A DNA stretch of 64,000 nucleotides from Streptomyces sp. DH37 (GCF_029813835.1 NZ_JARVKV010000005.1:1-64000), one strand, 5' to 3'; counted from the first letter of the stretch, positions 24,434 through 33,580 are shown. Notes: a model not told the origin generated them from the sequence alone. Made by a program: numbers and translations.

Positions 24434-27337
24434 TCAGAACGAGGCCGAGAGGGCGCACAGGGCGGCCCGGTTGGGCCGGCCGGTCTTGGCGATGAGGCTG
24501 GCGATGTGCTTCTCGACGGTGCGCGGCGAGATGTAGAGGCGGTCGGCGATGTCCTTGTTGCCCAGCCGCTCGGCCAGCAGCACGAACACCTCGTACTCGC
24601 GGACCGTCACCCCCTGGGCGCGCAGCTCCTCGGGGATGCGGCTGGTCCCGGTGCGGTGCTGGTGCACGGAGGCGCCCAGCCGCCGCAGCGCGGCCCGGCA
24701 GGCGTTGGTGACGGCGGGCACGCCGTGCTGGTGGAAGTGGTGCTCGGCGCGGCGCAGCCAGGCCACCGGCTCGCCCCACCCGTCCTCGCGGGCCGCCTCG
24801 GCCACGAGCCGCAGCCCGAGGTGGAGGGCGGTGGGGTACGGCTCGGCGGCGCGCAGCGCCTCGTCGGCCGCGGCCGACGCCTCGTCCGTCCGGCCCTCCC
24901 GGCCCAGCAGCACGGCGTCGGCCAGGAGGACGAACTGCCGGTTCCACCGCAGCCGCCCGGGCGCCGTGGCGGCCGCCTCCTCCTGGCCCGCGCGGCCCAC
25001 GTCCCCCGCCAGCACGTCCAGCAGCAGGCCGATCCCGCTGCGCCCGCTGAGGTAGTACGTGCTGGGGTTGTCGCGCTCCAGCTCGCAGACGGCCCGCAGC
25101 TCGCGCCGGGCCAGCTCCCGGTCCTCCTCCAGCAGCGCGCAGAACGTCCGGGCCAGGCCGACGGTGAGCGGCTCCTCCTGGGAGCCGGCGCCGTCCCACT
25201 CGGCGAACGCGGCCAGCGCCTCCTCCATCGCAGCCCTCTCGCCCCGGTGGGCGGCCAGGGTGGCCTCGGCCATCAGCACGTAGCGGACGGCCGGGGCCAG
25301 CCGCAGGCGCCGCACCACGGTCAGGCACTCCTCCGCGGCGGCCCGCGCGGCGGTGAACTCCCCGCGCAGCACGGAGTCCAGGATGAGGATGCCGTCGACG
25401 GTGTAGACGATGGTGGCCGATCCCAGCCGCAGCGCCTCGTCGCGGGCCGCCAGCAGGCCGGAGGTGTCCCCGTCGGCCAGCCAGGCGTTGCCGCCGATCC
25501 GGGTCAGGGCGTACATGCGCCGCAGCGGGAGCCGGTGCCGCTCCGCCGTGGCCAGGGCCCGCTCCAGCATCGCCTGGGACTCGCCGGGGTCGCGCTCGCG
25601 GGCCACGGTGGCCAGCAGCTCCCACGCTTGGCAGGCGACCGTGGGCAGGTCGTGCCGCTGCGCCGCCTCCGCCGCCGAGCGGGCCAGCTTCTCGGCCTGG
25701 TGGGTGCGGTCCGTGCCCGGCGTGTCCAGGGCGAGGTAGGCCGCCGCCACGTCGACGGACGCGGCGGCGGCCTCATCGGGAGCGGGGCCCAGCACGGCCC
25801 GGGCCCGCGCTATCTGCCGGTTGCCGTCGGCCCAGCGGCCCGCGGTGTGGGCCACCTTGGCCAGCCGGGTGTGCAGCGCGGCCAGCCGCGGCGCGCTCAG
25901 GCCGGCTCCGCCGAGGGCGTGCAGCTGGTCGGCGAGGTCGAAGGCGCGGGCGAAGTCGCCCGCCTCGGCGAGCGCGGGCAGCAGCGACTCCAGGACCTCG
26001 GCCCGGCGCAGGGCGTCCCGGGTGTCCGACAGCAGCCGCTCGGCCCGGTCGAGCAGGGTGACGGCGGAGCCGATCGCGCCGTCGGCCAGCGCCCGCCGTC
26101 CGGCCTCCGCGAACAGGCGTCCCGCCTCGGCCGGGTCGCCCGCCTGGCAGCGCAGCTCCGCGACCAGCGGGCACCACTGGCCCGCCAGCCCGGGATGGAG
26201 CTCCTGGACCGCGTCCGCGGCCCGCTCCGCCAGCTCCGCGCGGCTGGTGGGGGTGAGCTGGGTGAACAGCGCCTCGACGGTCAGGGGGTGGCGGAAGGCG
26301 TACCAGTCGGGGGAGGGCTCGTCGGGCACGACGAGCTGGGCCGCGACCCCGGCGTGCAGGTGGCTCAGCAGGCCGCGGTCGTCGATGCCGGTCATCCGCT
26401 GGAGCACCGTCAGCGGGAAGCGCCGCCCGATCACGGCGGCGGCGGACAGCAGGGTCAGCCCCTGGGGTCCGAGCCGGTCGATGCGGCGCAGGATGCCCCG
26501 GGCCAGGGCGGTGGGCACGTCGCCGCGCAGGTCGCCCACGGCCCGCCAGCCGTCGTCGGCCTGCACCAGCGCACCGCCGCCGATCATGGACTGCAGCAGT
26601 TCCTCGACGAGGAACGGGCTTCCGGCGCTGTCGTCCCACAGCCGCTCCAGCGCGGCCCGCGGCACCCGGTCGGGCTCGGCGCCCAGCTGGGCGGCGACCA
26701 TGTCGCGCACCTGGGACCGGGTGAGCGGCGGCAGTTCGATCACGGTGCCCGTGCCGCGCCGGCGGGCCGAGGCGGCCAGGTCCAGCGCGTCGCAGAACTC
26801 GGTCCGAATGGTGGCCAGGAGGAGTACGGGCGTGTACTCCAGGTTGTCCACCAGGTACTCGACCACCGCGAGGGTCTCGGGGTCGGCGTCGTGCAGGTCC
26901 TCCAGCAGCAGGAGCTGGCCCCGGTCCTTCCCGGCGGCGATGAGCAGCCGCAGCACCGCCTCGCCGAGGATGACCATCGAACTGTTCTCGTGGTCGCCGG
27001 TGTTCCAGTCCGGTATGAGCCGCCCGAGCACCGGCCGGTAGGGGCCGAGGGCGGAGTCGTCCACCGGCTCGCCGCCGCGGAACAGGGACATCAGGGCCTC
27101 GGTCAGCGGCCGGAACGGCACCGTGGGGCCCGTGGTGCTGCTGCGGCCGCGCAGTACGCGCATCCCGGACTCGAAGGCCATGCCCACGGCCTCCGCGGCG
27201 AGCCGGGACTTGCCGATGCCCGCCTCCCCGGTCAGGAAGACCACCCCGCCGCGCCGGTCCCGCGCGTCGGACAACGCCCTGTCCAGATCGCGCAGTTGGG
27301 GATCGCGCCCGACGACGTACGGCGCATGCGAACGCAT
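24434..27337 (-). CDS. LAL-type LuxR-family transcriptional regulator
   Basis: This 967-aa large ATP-binding LuxR regulator has an N-terminal AAA/NACHT-like ATPase with Walker A GEAGIGKS (residues 37-44) and Walker B-like LLLEDLHDAD. A TPR-like helical middle is followed by a C-terminal LuxR helix-turn-helix (LGNKDIADRLYISPRTVEKH). LAL proteins activate secondary-metabolite operons after sensing a ligand. The gene sits between the NRPS and lanthipeptide-like clusters and could control either. Its ATG has no convincing Shine-Dalgarno, so a leaderless or different start is possible. Its promoter must lie in 27338-27465, which also holds the lanA terminator. Confidence 0.92.
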   Translation of the reverse strand: MRSHAPYVVGRDPQLRDLDRALSDARDRRGGVVFLTGEAGIGKSRLAAEAVGMAFESGMRVLRGRSSTTGPTVPFRPLTEALMSLFRGGEPVDDSALGPYRPVLGRLIPDWNTGDHENSSMVILGEAVLRLLIAAGKDRGQLLLLEDLHDADPETLAVVEYLVDNLEYTPVLLLATIRTEFCDALDLAASARRRGTGTVIELPPLTRSQVRDMVAAQLGAEPDRVPRAALERLWDDSAGSPFLVEELLQSMIGGGALVQADDGWRAVGDLRGDVPTALARGILRRIDRLGPQGLTLLSAAAVIGRRFPLTVLQRMTGIDDRGLLSHLHAGVAAQLVVPDEPSPDWYAFRHPLTVEALFTQLTPTSRAELAERAADAVQELHPGLAGQWCPLVAELRCQAGDPAEAGRLFAEAGRRALADGAIGSAVTLLDRAERLLSDTRDALRRAEVLESLLPALAEAGDFARAFDLADQLHALGGAGLSAPRLAALHTRLAKVAHTAGRWADGNRQIARARAVLGPAPDEAAAASVDVAAAYLALDTPGTDRTHQAEKLARSAAEAAQRHDLPTVACQAWELLATVARERDPGESQAMLERALATAERHRLPLRRMYALTRIGGNAWLADGDTSGLLAARDEALRLGSATIVYTVDGILILDSVLRGEFTAARAAAEECLTVVRRLRLAPAVRYVLMAEATLAAHRGERAAMEEALAAFAEWDGAGSQEEPLTVGLARTFCALLEEDRELARRELRAVCELERDNPSTYYLSGRSGIGLLLDVLAGDVGRAGQEEAAATAPGRLRWNRQFVLLADAVLLGREGRTDEASAAADEALRAAEPYPTALHLGLRLVAEAAREDGWGEPVAWLRRAEHHFHQHGVPAVTNACRAALRRLGASVHQHRTGTSRIPEELRAQGVTVREYEVFVLLAERLGNKDIADRLYISPRTVEKHIASLIAKTGRPNRAALCALSASF

Positions 27338-27416
27338 GAGCGCAGATGCTAGTTGATGTGTGCGGGCCGCGGCAGACCGTCAGGAGCACCTCCCGCCTCA
27401 CACAGCGTGACGCGAC

Positions 27417-27450
27417 GGTGCGGGCCCGCCGCCGGCGGCGGGCCCGCACC
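27417..27450 (-). terminator. 34-bp perfect palindrome, terminator of the lanM-lanA unit
   Basis: The 17-bp half 27417-27433 is followed without spacer by its exact reverse complement 27434-27450. It lies 15 bp past the stop of the minus-strand precursor gene. In RNA it would form a very stable hairpin. It separates the lanM/lanA transcript from the LAL gene on the same strand. Confidence 0.75.
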
Positions 27451-27465
27451 CGGGGACCGCACGCC

Positions 27466-27702
27466 TCAGCGCGGCGCCGAGACGGAGGTGTCCATCGAGC
27501 TGAGGGTGATCACGACGCCGCTGGTCAGCACCATGCCGGCCAGCGCCCGGGCGCGGGCGCACGCCCTGTTCCGGCCCGACAGGGTGATCCCGCCCGCCGC
27601 GTCGTCCCGCTCCTGCTCCCGGCCCTGGGCAGTGGTGGGGTCGGCGTCACGGTTCTCGGTGTCGGAGGGCGCGAACCGGGCGTCGGCGGAGGGCTTGTTC
27701 AT
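27466..27702 (-). CDS. Putative class II lanthipeptide-like precursor peptide (LanA)
   Basis: The 78-aa peptide has an acidic N-terminal part (residues 1-38) ending in DDAAGG, a double-glycine leader site. A 40-residue putative core beginning ITLSGR follows. The core holds 6 Ser and 4 Thr, clustered in its second half (LTSGVVITLSSMDTSVSAPR), but only one Cys, near its start. It lies 49 nt downstream of lanM on the same strand, with AAGGGG 9 nt before the ATG. An in-frame GTG at 27732 is a less likely start. Few thioether rings are possible, which matches the damaged cyclase site of the neighbouring LanM. I did not recognise a named precursor family, so the function is inferred from leader, composition and context. 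Confidence 0.7.
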   Translation of the reverse strand: MNKPSADARFAPSDTENRDADPTTAQGREQERDDAAGGITLSGRNRACARARALAGMVLTSGVVITLSSMDTSVSAPR

Positions 27703-27751
27703 GAAGGTGATCCCCTTCTGGTCGCTGTGCACGGGTGGGGGCGCTGGTGGG

Positions 27752-30700
27752 TCAGAGGACGGTGCCCGGTCCGCCGGGCGCCCCGGCGGGGTGGTCGAGC
27801 AGGAGGACGGACGGGACGGTCTCCGGGAAGCCCAGCCTGAGCAGGGCGTACCCGATGCCGGACAGGCCGGTGAGGAGTCCGGGGGACGGTACGTGGTCGG
27901 GGGTTCCGCAGCGGTGGCCCTGCTGCTCGATGAGGCCGAGGACCTCCCCGGAGCGGTGGCCCAGCGCGTCCTTGGCGCCGGCGTGGTGCCGCTCCGCGAG
28001 CACGGCCAGGGCCTCCAGACGGCCCAGGGCGCCGTGGCGCAGGCTCAGATCGCCCGAGCGGTCGGGCTCGGCCAGCGACCGCACGCAGCGGTCGAGCACG
28101 CCGTCCGGCGCGGCCCGGCCGGTGGTGCCCAGCGCGTCGGCCGCGGCCGACGCCACACCGGCCAGCCCGGCGTGCCAGGACAGGCCGCCGGCTCCCCGGG
28201 CCGAGGCGTCCAGCGCCGACCGCAGCAGCGCGGCCCCGGCTCCGGCGTACGGCGGCGCGCTCGCCCCGGCCTCCGGCAGCGCCGCGGCGTACCGCGCCAG
28301 CGCCCAGCCGATGCCGGCGTCGCCGTGGGCGAAACCCGGCATCCCGGTGCGGCCCTCACCGGCCGGGGCCAGCAGCCGGTCGGCGGCGCGCCGGGCCGTT
28401 TCGGCCGCCCCGGCCGCGCCGGTCACCCGGTGCGCCAGGACGGCGGCGGGCAGCGCTCCGGCGAGTCCGTCGGCGAGCGAGGCGTGGCCGGGGCCGTCGG
28501 GCTGGGCGTCCACGGCGTGCCCGAGGGCGGTCAGCGCGGCGGGCAGGCAGTCGCCGACGCCGTCGAGCAGGGTGGAGAGCCGCACCAGCGCGTAGACGAT
28601 CCCGCCCAGGCCGTTCAGGGCGCCCGGCCCGACGGCGGCGCTCAGCTCCCGGTCCGCAGCCAGCGCCGACAGCAGCGGCGGCAGCGGCCGCACCGCCTCC
28701 CGGGCGAGCGCGGTGTAGCGCTCCGCTCCGGCGAGCGCGCCGATCTGGGCCAGGAACAGGGCGACCCCGCAGTAGCCCTGGGCGAGCCCGCCGCCCATCG
28801 GCAGCACCGCCCAGTGCGCGTCGGTCACCTGCTCGAGGCCCAGCCAGTTGGCCCGGCCGCCGCCGCGCACCGCGCGGGCCGCGATCTCGTCGGCGATCCC
28901 GCACGCCGCGGTCAGCAGCCGGGACGGCTCGGGCACCACGGCCGGGGCCGGACGCACGGCCAGCGCGGAACGCGGCCCGCGCACCGGTGAGTTGGCGCCG
29001 CCGACGGCGAGCGCCGCCGAGATGACCCACTCCTGGTCGTAGCGGTCCACCTCGCTCATCGCGGCGACCTTCTCCCGGACGGTCTCCAGGGCCGTGGCGG
29101 GCAGCACCCGGTCCAGACGGGCACCACGGGAGGTCCACACCGCCGTGCGGTCCGGCCGGTGGAGGAACAACGGCACGTCCCCGCGCCACAGGTCGTCGAT
29201 CTCGTGCTCGATCAGCCGCTGCCGGGCCGGGTCGCCGACCGACTCCGTCCACAGCACGGCGAACACCGCCTCCCGCGCCAGCGCGTCGCGCAGCAGGTCG
29301 GGATGGGTGGACTCCTCCAGCAAGGTCGCGTAGAGCCGGGTGGAGCGCACGACCAGCCGGGCGGGGGAGTGGGCCCAGCGGGCCAGGAGGCCGTCCGTGC
29401 CCAGGAGTTCGCCCCGGTGCCCCGCGATCGCGTCGTACCCGGCCCGGAACCCCTCCAGCAGCGCGGCGCGGTGGTCGGCGCGGGCGCCGACCCGGCCGGG
29501 CGGCAGCGGCTGGTTCTGGCCCGCCGGGCTCTCCACCGGGCCGCGCACCACGCGCATCCCGTCCGTGCCGGCGTCCGCCCAGCGCACCCCGTCGCCCGGG
29601 TACGCGCCGTCCCCGTCCCGGCCGAGCGCGGAGATGTCCAGCGCGCCGTCCTCCCCGATCAGCAGGTGCGGCAGCAGGCAGGTCCGGTGCACCGAGGCGT
29701 GCAGGGCCCGCGCGGCCGGGTCGTGCCCGGCGGTCTCCGCCTGGGGCAGCCCGGAGTGGAAGAGGGTCTCGGCGTCCACCGGCACCGGCCGGTCGCCGCA
29801 GGCGATGACGTTCTCGTAGTGCATGTCCGCGCCGTCCACCGCGTACAGCAGGGCCAGCAGTGCGCCCTGGCGGCGGTAGAACCGGTCGGCCTCGGTGACC
29901 GAACCGCACCACCGGTGCTCGACGAACTCCAGCCAGCCGTACCCCTCGCCGCGCACCGAACGGGGGGTGCGCAGACCCAGCCCCGGCACCTTGCCGTTGA
30001 GCCAGCCGACCGCCTCGTCCAGCAGGGCGTGCTGGTCCAGCGGACGGGGCTTGTAGACGGCGGCGGCACCGGAGGCGAAGTGCAGCAGGGCCACGGACCG
30101 GCCGCCCTGGTGGGGGTCGCCCCGGCCGAGGTCCACCCGCACCAGGGGCCCGGGGTCGGCGCCCCCGAACAGCTCCGAGACGAGGGCGGCGCGGTCGGCG
30201 CCGAGCCGGCCGAGCAGCTCGGCCATGGCGTCGGCGGCGTCCGCGCAGCTCTGGCCGAGCATCCGGGCCAGAACGGGGTAGCGGGTGAACAGCCGGGCCA
30301 GCCCCTGCCGGGTGCCCAGGTCCGCGGTGAACGAGGCGAACCGCTCCCGCGGGGTCGCCCCGGACAGCCGTCCCGCGGCGCGGGCCCGGTGCAGCTCCCT
30401 GACCAGCGTCCGGCCGGCCTGGCGGGCGATCCGGTCCCCCAGCCGCTCCTCGAACGCCGCGCGCAGCGGCGCGTGTTCGGCGGCGGGCGGGGCGGTACGG
30501 GCGACGACCCGGGACCACGCGGGCGAGAGCAGGGGCCGCAGCGCGGGCAGGAACACCGCGGGGCCCTCCGCGCCGGAACCGGCGGACTCCGCGCGGTCGC
30601 CCGGCTCCGCGGGAGCCGCCGCCACCGCCCGCTCGACGTATCCGGCCCACTCCGGCTCGGCGGCACGCGCCCCCAGCCGCTCGGGGAGCTCGTCCCCCAG

Positions 30701-30922
30701 GGCGGAGGCGAGGCCGCCGTCCAGGCCCAGGCTCGTCAGCCGGGCGGCGAACCCCGCCTCGTCCCCGGCGCACCACGGCGCGGTGCGTCCGCGGCCGGCG
30801 GAGCCGCGGCCCGCCGGCACCCGCGGCGCGGCGACGCGCTCGCGCAGGGTCAGCCCCCGGGCCCACCACCAGCGCGGCAGGACCGTGGTCGGGGTTTCTC
30901 GGAGAGCGGCGGAATCAGTCAC
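27752..30922 (-). CDS. LanM-type lanthipeptide synthetase with degenerate cyclase zinc site
   Basis: The 1056-aa class II synthetase (usual length 900-1100) has a kinase-like dehydratase domain with VYKPRP (Lys291), DMHYEN (Asp366, His368, Asn371) and VDAETLF, all as in active LanMs. The C-terminal LanC-like domain keeps the catalytic His866 (GFAHG). The zinc-ligand positions have changed: the WCxG cysteine is His917 (SWHAG) and the CHG cysteine is Arg962 (SLRHG), with His963 kept. It is therefore predicted to dehydrate Ser/Thr but to have lost or altered cyclisation. The GTG start has GGGAGG 8 nt upstream. It is divergent from two LuxR genes and followed by the precursor. Confidence 0.9.
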   Translation of the reverse strand: MTDSAALRETPTTVLPRWWWARGLTLRERVAAPRVPAGRGSAGRGRTAPWCAGDEAGFAARLTSLGLDGGLASALGDELPERLGARAAEPEWAGYVERAVAAAPAEPGDRAESAGSGAEGPAVFLPALRPLLSPAWSRVVARTAPPAAEHAPLRAAFEERLGDRIARQAGRTLVRELHRARAAGRLSGATPRERFASFTADLGTRQGLARLFTRYPVLARMLGQSCADAADAMAELLGRLGADRAALVSELFGGADPGPLVRVDLGRGDPHQGGRSVALLHFASGAAAVYKPRPLDQHALLDEAVGWLNGKVPGLGLRTPRSVRGEGYGWLEFVEHRWCGSVTEADRFYRRQGALLALLYAVDGADMHYENVIACGDRPVPVDAETLFHSGLPQAETAGHDPAARALHASVHRTCLLPHLLIGEDGALDISALGRDGDGAYPGDGVRWADAGTDGMRVVRGPVESPAGQNQPLPPGRVGARADHRAALLEGFRAGYDAIAGHRGELLGTDGLLARWAHSPARLVVRSTRLYATLLEESTHPDLLRDALAREAVFAVLWTESVGDPARQRLIEHEIDDLWRGDVPLFLHRPDRTAVWTSRGARLDRVLPATALETVREKVAAMSEVDRYDQEWVISAALAVGGANSPVRGPRSALAVRPAPAVVPEPSRLLTAACGIADEIAARAVRGGGRANWLGLEQVTDAHWAVLPMGGGLAQGYCGVALFLAQIGALAGAERYTALAREAVRPLPPLLSALAADRELSAAVGPGALNGLGGIVYALVRLSTLLDGVGDCLPAALTALGHAVDAQPDGPGHASLADGLAGALPAAVLAHRVTGAAGAAETARRAADRLLAPAGEGRTGMPGFAHGDAGIGWALARYAAALPEAGASAPPYAGAGAALLRSALDASARGAGGLSWHAGLAGVASAAADALGTTGRAAPDGVLDRCVRSLAEPDRSGDLSLRHGALGRLEALAVLAERHHAGAKDALGHRSGEVLGLIEQQGHRCGTPDHVPSPGLLTGLSGIGYALLRLGFPETVPSVLLLDHPAGAPGGPGTVL

Positions 30923-31238
30923 AGGACCAACCTCCCAGAGCCCCGGAACCCCCACATGGGGGCGGCGCCCCCATATTCTCCCCGGCGCCCCCCACCGCCC
31001 CCCGCCCTCCGGCGCGGCGGGGGACGGTGGGGGCCCGGCCCGGTGCGGGCGGCGGCCGGGCGCGCCCGGCCGCCGGGGGCCCGGCAGCACCGGTTCCGCA
31101 CGGCGGGCGGGCGCCGGCGGCAAAGGTGGGGGACGGGCCCCGATGCCGCCCCCCGTCTTCCGGCGCAGCCTGTTGTGCACTGCCCCTGCTCGCCCACCCG
31201 CCGCCGAACCGGCCGGCGGATGACCTTCGGAGGACCCG
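30923..31238. promoter_or_regulatory. Divergent control region between lanM and the luxR pair
   Basis: This 316-bp stretch has no gene. It contains the palindrome CCCCCACATGGGGG (30949-30962), then GGGGGCGGCGCCCCC, then a related CCCCCATAT (30968). The two CCCCCAyAT copies are 19 bp apart and face the lanM start. They could be binding sites for the adjacent LuxR proteins, overlapping a minus-strand promoter (an AGAATATG element). The right half is simple GC-rich sequence without a recognised motif. Confidence 0.45.
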
Positions 31239-31865
31239 GTGGGAGAACCCGTACCCGTCAGCGTCGTCGCGCTCGACCCGGTGCTGGAGGCCGGCACCGC
31301 GAGCACCCTGTCCGCCTGCCCGGAGGTCTCCGCGGCGGTGCCGGGCGAGGAGCCGCGGGTCGTGGTCATGACCGTCGACCGGTTCGCCCGCGCCGAGCTG
31401 GACGTGCTGCGCACCATCCGCGACACCCCCGCCCGGCCCGCCGTGGTCCTGGTGGCCGGCGAGCTGGACCACGGCGAGGCCCTGCACGCCCTCGCCTCCG
31501 GCGCCCGCTGCCTGCTGCGCCGCCGGGAGGCCGACGCCCCCCGGCTGGCGCGCGCCGTGCTCGCCGCCGCCCGGGGCGACTGCACCCTGCCGCCGGATCT
31601 GCTCGACAGCCTGCTGGACCGCTCCGCCGGCGGCGGACGGGCGTCCGGCGGGCCGTCGGCCCCCTGGGCCGCCGCGGGCCTGTCGGACCGGGAGCGCTCG
31701 GTGCTGCGCATGGTCGCCGACGGCCACGAGACCAGTGAGATCGCCCGGTGCCTGGCCTACTCGCAGCGCACGGTGACGACGATCGTGCACGACATCACGC
31801 AGAGGTTCCGGGTCCGCAACCGCGCCCACGCGGTGGCCTACGCGCTGCGGGCGGGTCTGCTGTGA
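31239..31865 (+). CDS. LuxR-type regulator with atypical receiver, first of tandem pair
   Basis: The 208-aa protein has an N-terminal half with a receiver-like alpha/beta pattern (VSVVALD, VVVMTVD, PAVVLVAGE). It does not show the full acidic pocket of a phosphorylated receiver. The C-terminal HTH is LuxR-type (LSDRERSVLRMVADGHETSEIARCLAYSQRTVTTIVHD). The GTG start has GGAGG 6 nt upstream. It is transcribed divergently from lanM and overlaps the next regulator gene by 4 bp (GTGA). It probably controls the lanthipeptide-like locus. It is paralogous to the next gene; both end in a RVRNRAHAVA-type tail. Confidence 0.88.
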   Translation: MGEPVPVSVVALDPVLEAGTASTLSACPEVSAAVPGEEPRVVVMTVDRFARAELDVLRTIRDTPARPAVVLVAGELDHGEALHALASGARCLLRRREADAPRLARAVLAAARGDCTLPPDLLDSLLDRSAGGGRASGGPSAPWAAAGLSDRERSVLRMVADGHETSEIARCLAYSQRTVTTIVHDITQRFRVRNRAHAVAYALRAGLL

Positions 31866-32050
31866 GCGACGCACGCGCGGTCGCCGGGCCGTATGCCGTC
31901 ATGGGTGTGAGCCGTCACCGCGCGGGCGGAGAAGCTCACGGGGAAGGTGCTGTGAGCGACGCACGCGCGGTCGCCGGGCCGTATGCCGTCATGAATCCGT
32001 GCCGTCACCGCGTGGGCGGAGAAGCTCACGGGGAAGGCGCCGCGAGCGAC
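31861..32050 (+). repeat. 90-bp in-frame tandem duplication spanning a translation start
   Basis: Units at 31861-31950 and 31951-32040 differ at only a few positions. A third, partial unit begins at 32041 (GCGAGCGACGC). Each full unit starts TGTGAGCGACGC, with a GTG start codon, and ends in GAAGCTCACGGGGAAGG, a ribosome-site-like sequence for the next copy. Unit 1 also contains GTGAGC/GCTCAC inverted arms 21 nt apart, lost in unit 2. The period of exactly 30 codons preserves the frame. Confidence 0.9.
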
Positions 32051-32671
32051 GCTCTCCGGCTCACGCCGCGGGCGGCCGGACTGCGGGTCCACGTCGTGGC
32101 CGCCTGCAGGGGCCCGGCCCCGGCCCGGCTCACCGCGATGCTGCGCCAGGCCGGAGTGGACCTCGCGCCGTCCGCCGCGGCGTCCGCCCGGGACACCGTG
32201 GTGGTGGCCGTCGCCGGCACCGTGGAGGAAGCCCTGGCCGCCGCTCCGCCGGCCGCCCACCGGCTGCTGGCCGTGTGCGACGCCGTCTCGCCCGCGGGGC
32301 TGCGCCGCGCCATCGGGGCGGGGACCCTGGCCGTCCTCCGCTCGGCCGGCCTCACCCCCGACCAGCTCCTCGCCGCCGTGCACGACGCCCACCACGGGGT
32401 CGGCCGCATCCCCTACACGGCCCTGGTCCAGTTGCTCGGCGGGGCCGACGGGCCCCGGCAGGCTGGGGCTCCGGCCCCTCCCGCGCTCACCGCGCGCCAG
32501 ACGGCGGTGCTCGGCCTGATGGCCGAGGGACACGGCAACGCGGTCATCGCCCGCAGGCTGTCCTGTTCGGAACACACCGTCAAGAACGTCATCTACGAGC
32601 TGATGGCCCGTCTCCAGGTCCGCAACCGCGCCCACGCGGTCGCCCGGGCGGTGCGGTGCGGACTCGTCTGA
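31862..32671 (+). CDS. LuxR-type regulator with duplicated N-terminus, second of tandem pair
   Basis: The protein is 269 aa if it starts at GTG 31862, which overlaps the previous stop. The C-terminal LuxR HTH is LTARQTAVLGLMAEGHGNAVIARRLSCSEHTVKN. The middle is an atypical receiver-like half similar to its upstream neighbour. The first 60 residues are two copies of a 30-residue unit (VSDARAVAGPYAV...HGEGA) from a 90-bp tandem duplication. A second GTG at 31952, preceded by GGGGAAGG, gives 239 aa and is an equally plausible start. A third equivalent position (32042) is GCG. It is probably co-expressed with the first regulator to control lanM/lanA. Confidence 0.8.
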   Translation: MSDARAVAGPYAVMGVSRHRAGGEAHGEGAVSDARAVAGPYAVMNPCRHRVGGEAHGEGAASDALRLTPRAAGLRVHVVAACRGPAPARLTAMLRQAGVDLAPSAAASARDTVVVAVAGTVEEALAAAPPAAHRLLAVCDAVSPAGLRRAIGAGTLAVLRSAGLTPDQLLAAVHDAHHGVGRIPYTALVQLLGGADGPRQAGAPAPPALTARQTAVLGLMAEGHGNAVIARRLSCSEHTVKNVIYELMARLQVRNRAHAVARAVRCGLV

Positions 32672-32735
32672 CCGGCGGCTCCCCGCCCGTCCGGGACGGT
32701 GTCCGCGGTGGTGGCCGCAGTGGTCCCCGAGGCGG

Positions 32736-33476
32736 TCAGCGGGGCGGGGAGGGCAGCCGGCGCGGCTCGATGCGCTCCTCGACGGCCGCGTCCCCCTCGC
32801 GGGTGACGACGTAGGCGCCCTTGCCGGGCGCCTCCGCGACGGCCTCGACCAGTTCGGTGCCGCGGTAGACCAGACCCACCCCGTCGTCGGTGCAGTGCGC
32901 GGTGGGCAGGGTGCCGTCCGCGACGAGGCGGTGCACCAGCGGGCGGCGGCCCGGGTCGGTGTCGTAGTGCACGCCGTTGCCGTAGGGGAGGAGGCCCAGC
33001 GCGTCGGTGACCGGCCGCAGTTCGGGTCCGAAGGAGTCCGTGGTGCCGCCCCGGAACCAGCAGATCGATCCCGCGCTGACCCCGCTGAGCACCACACCGG
33101 CCTCCCAGGCGCGGCGGAAGACGCCGTCGAGCCCGTGGACCCGCCACACCGCCAGCAGGTTCGCCACCGAGCCGCCGGTGACCCAGACGACGTCCTGCTC
33201 CAGGACGGAGCCCTCGACGTCGTCGAGGTTGGGCATGGGGAAGAGGTGGAGCGGCGTCAGGTCGAACCCCGCCACGCGGGCGGCCTCGGTCATGCGCGCG
33301 GTGAAGTGCTCGGCGTCCCCGATGGCCGTGCCGACGTACATGATCCGGGGCCTGCGGCCGTGGACCCCCGAGAGTTCCACGGCGTGGTGCACCAGGGAGT
33401 CGAACGCCACCACGGTCCGGCCCCCGGCGCGGTGCCCACCGGAGGTGGCGACGATGGTGGGCTCCGAGGCGGTCAT
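32736..33476 (-). CDS. Peptidase E-like S51-family protein
   Basis: The 246-aa protein of the dipeptidase E/cyanophycinase group has the nucleophile elbow GVSAGSICWF with the catalytic Ser, preceded by the typical VWVTGGSVANLL strand-turn. A GNGVHYDTD stretch is seen near the end. Family members cleave Asp-X dipeptides in the cytoplasm; no signal peptide is present here. It converges with the LuxR gene and is divergent from padR. It is not obviously part of the lanthipeptide-like locus, though a role in leader-fragment turnover cannot be excluded. Confidence 0.85.
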   Translation of the reverse strand: MTASEPTIVATSGGHRAGGRTVVAFDSLVHHAVELSGVHGRRPRIMYVGTAIGDAEHFTARMTEAARVAGFDLTPLHLFPMPNLDDVEGSVLEQDVVWVTGGSVANLLAVWRVHGLDGVFRRAWEAGVVLSGVSAGSICWFRGGTTDSFGPELRPVTDALGLLPYGNGVHYDTDPGRRPLVHRLVADGTLPTAHCTDDGVGLVYRGTELVEAVAEAPGKGAYVVTREGDAAVEERIEPRRLPSPPR

Positions 33477-33580
33477 GGCCCGCGATCCTACCAACCGGCC
33501 CCGACGGCGGCCCGCGGATCCGGAACCCCTCCCGACCCGCGGGCGTGAACTGCGTCTCACCAGGGCGGCTCTCGCTTGCC

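Noticed and set aside
31861..32050. Repeat as part of a CRISPR array
   Set aside because: Units are 90 bp, contiguous, in frame with a gene and without spacers.
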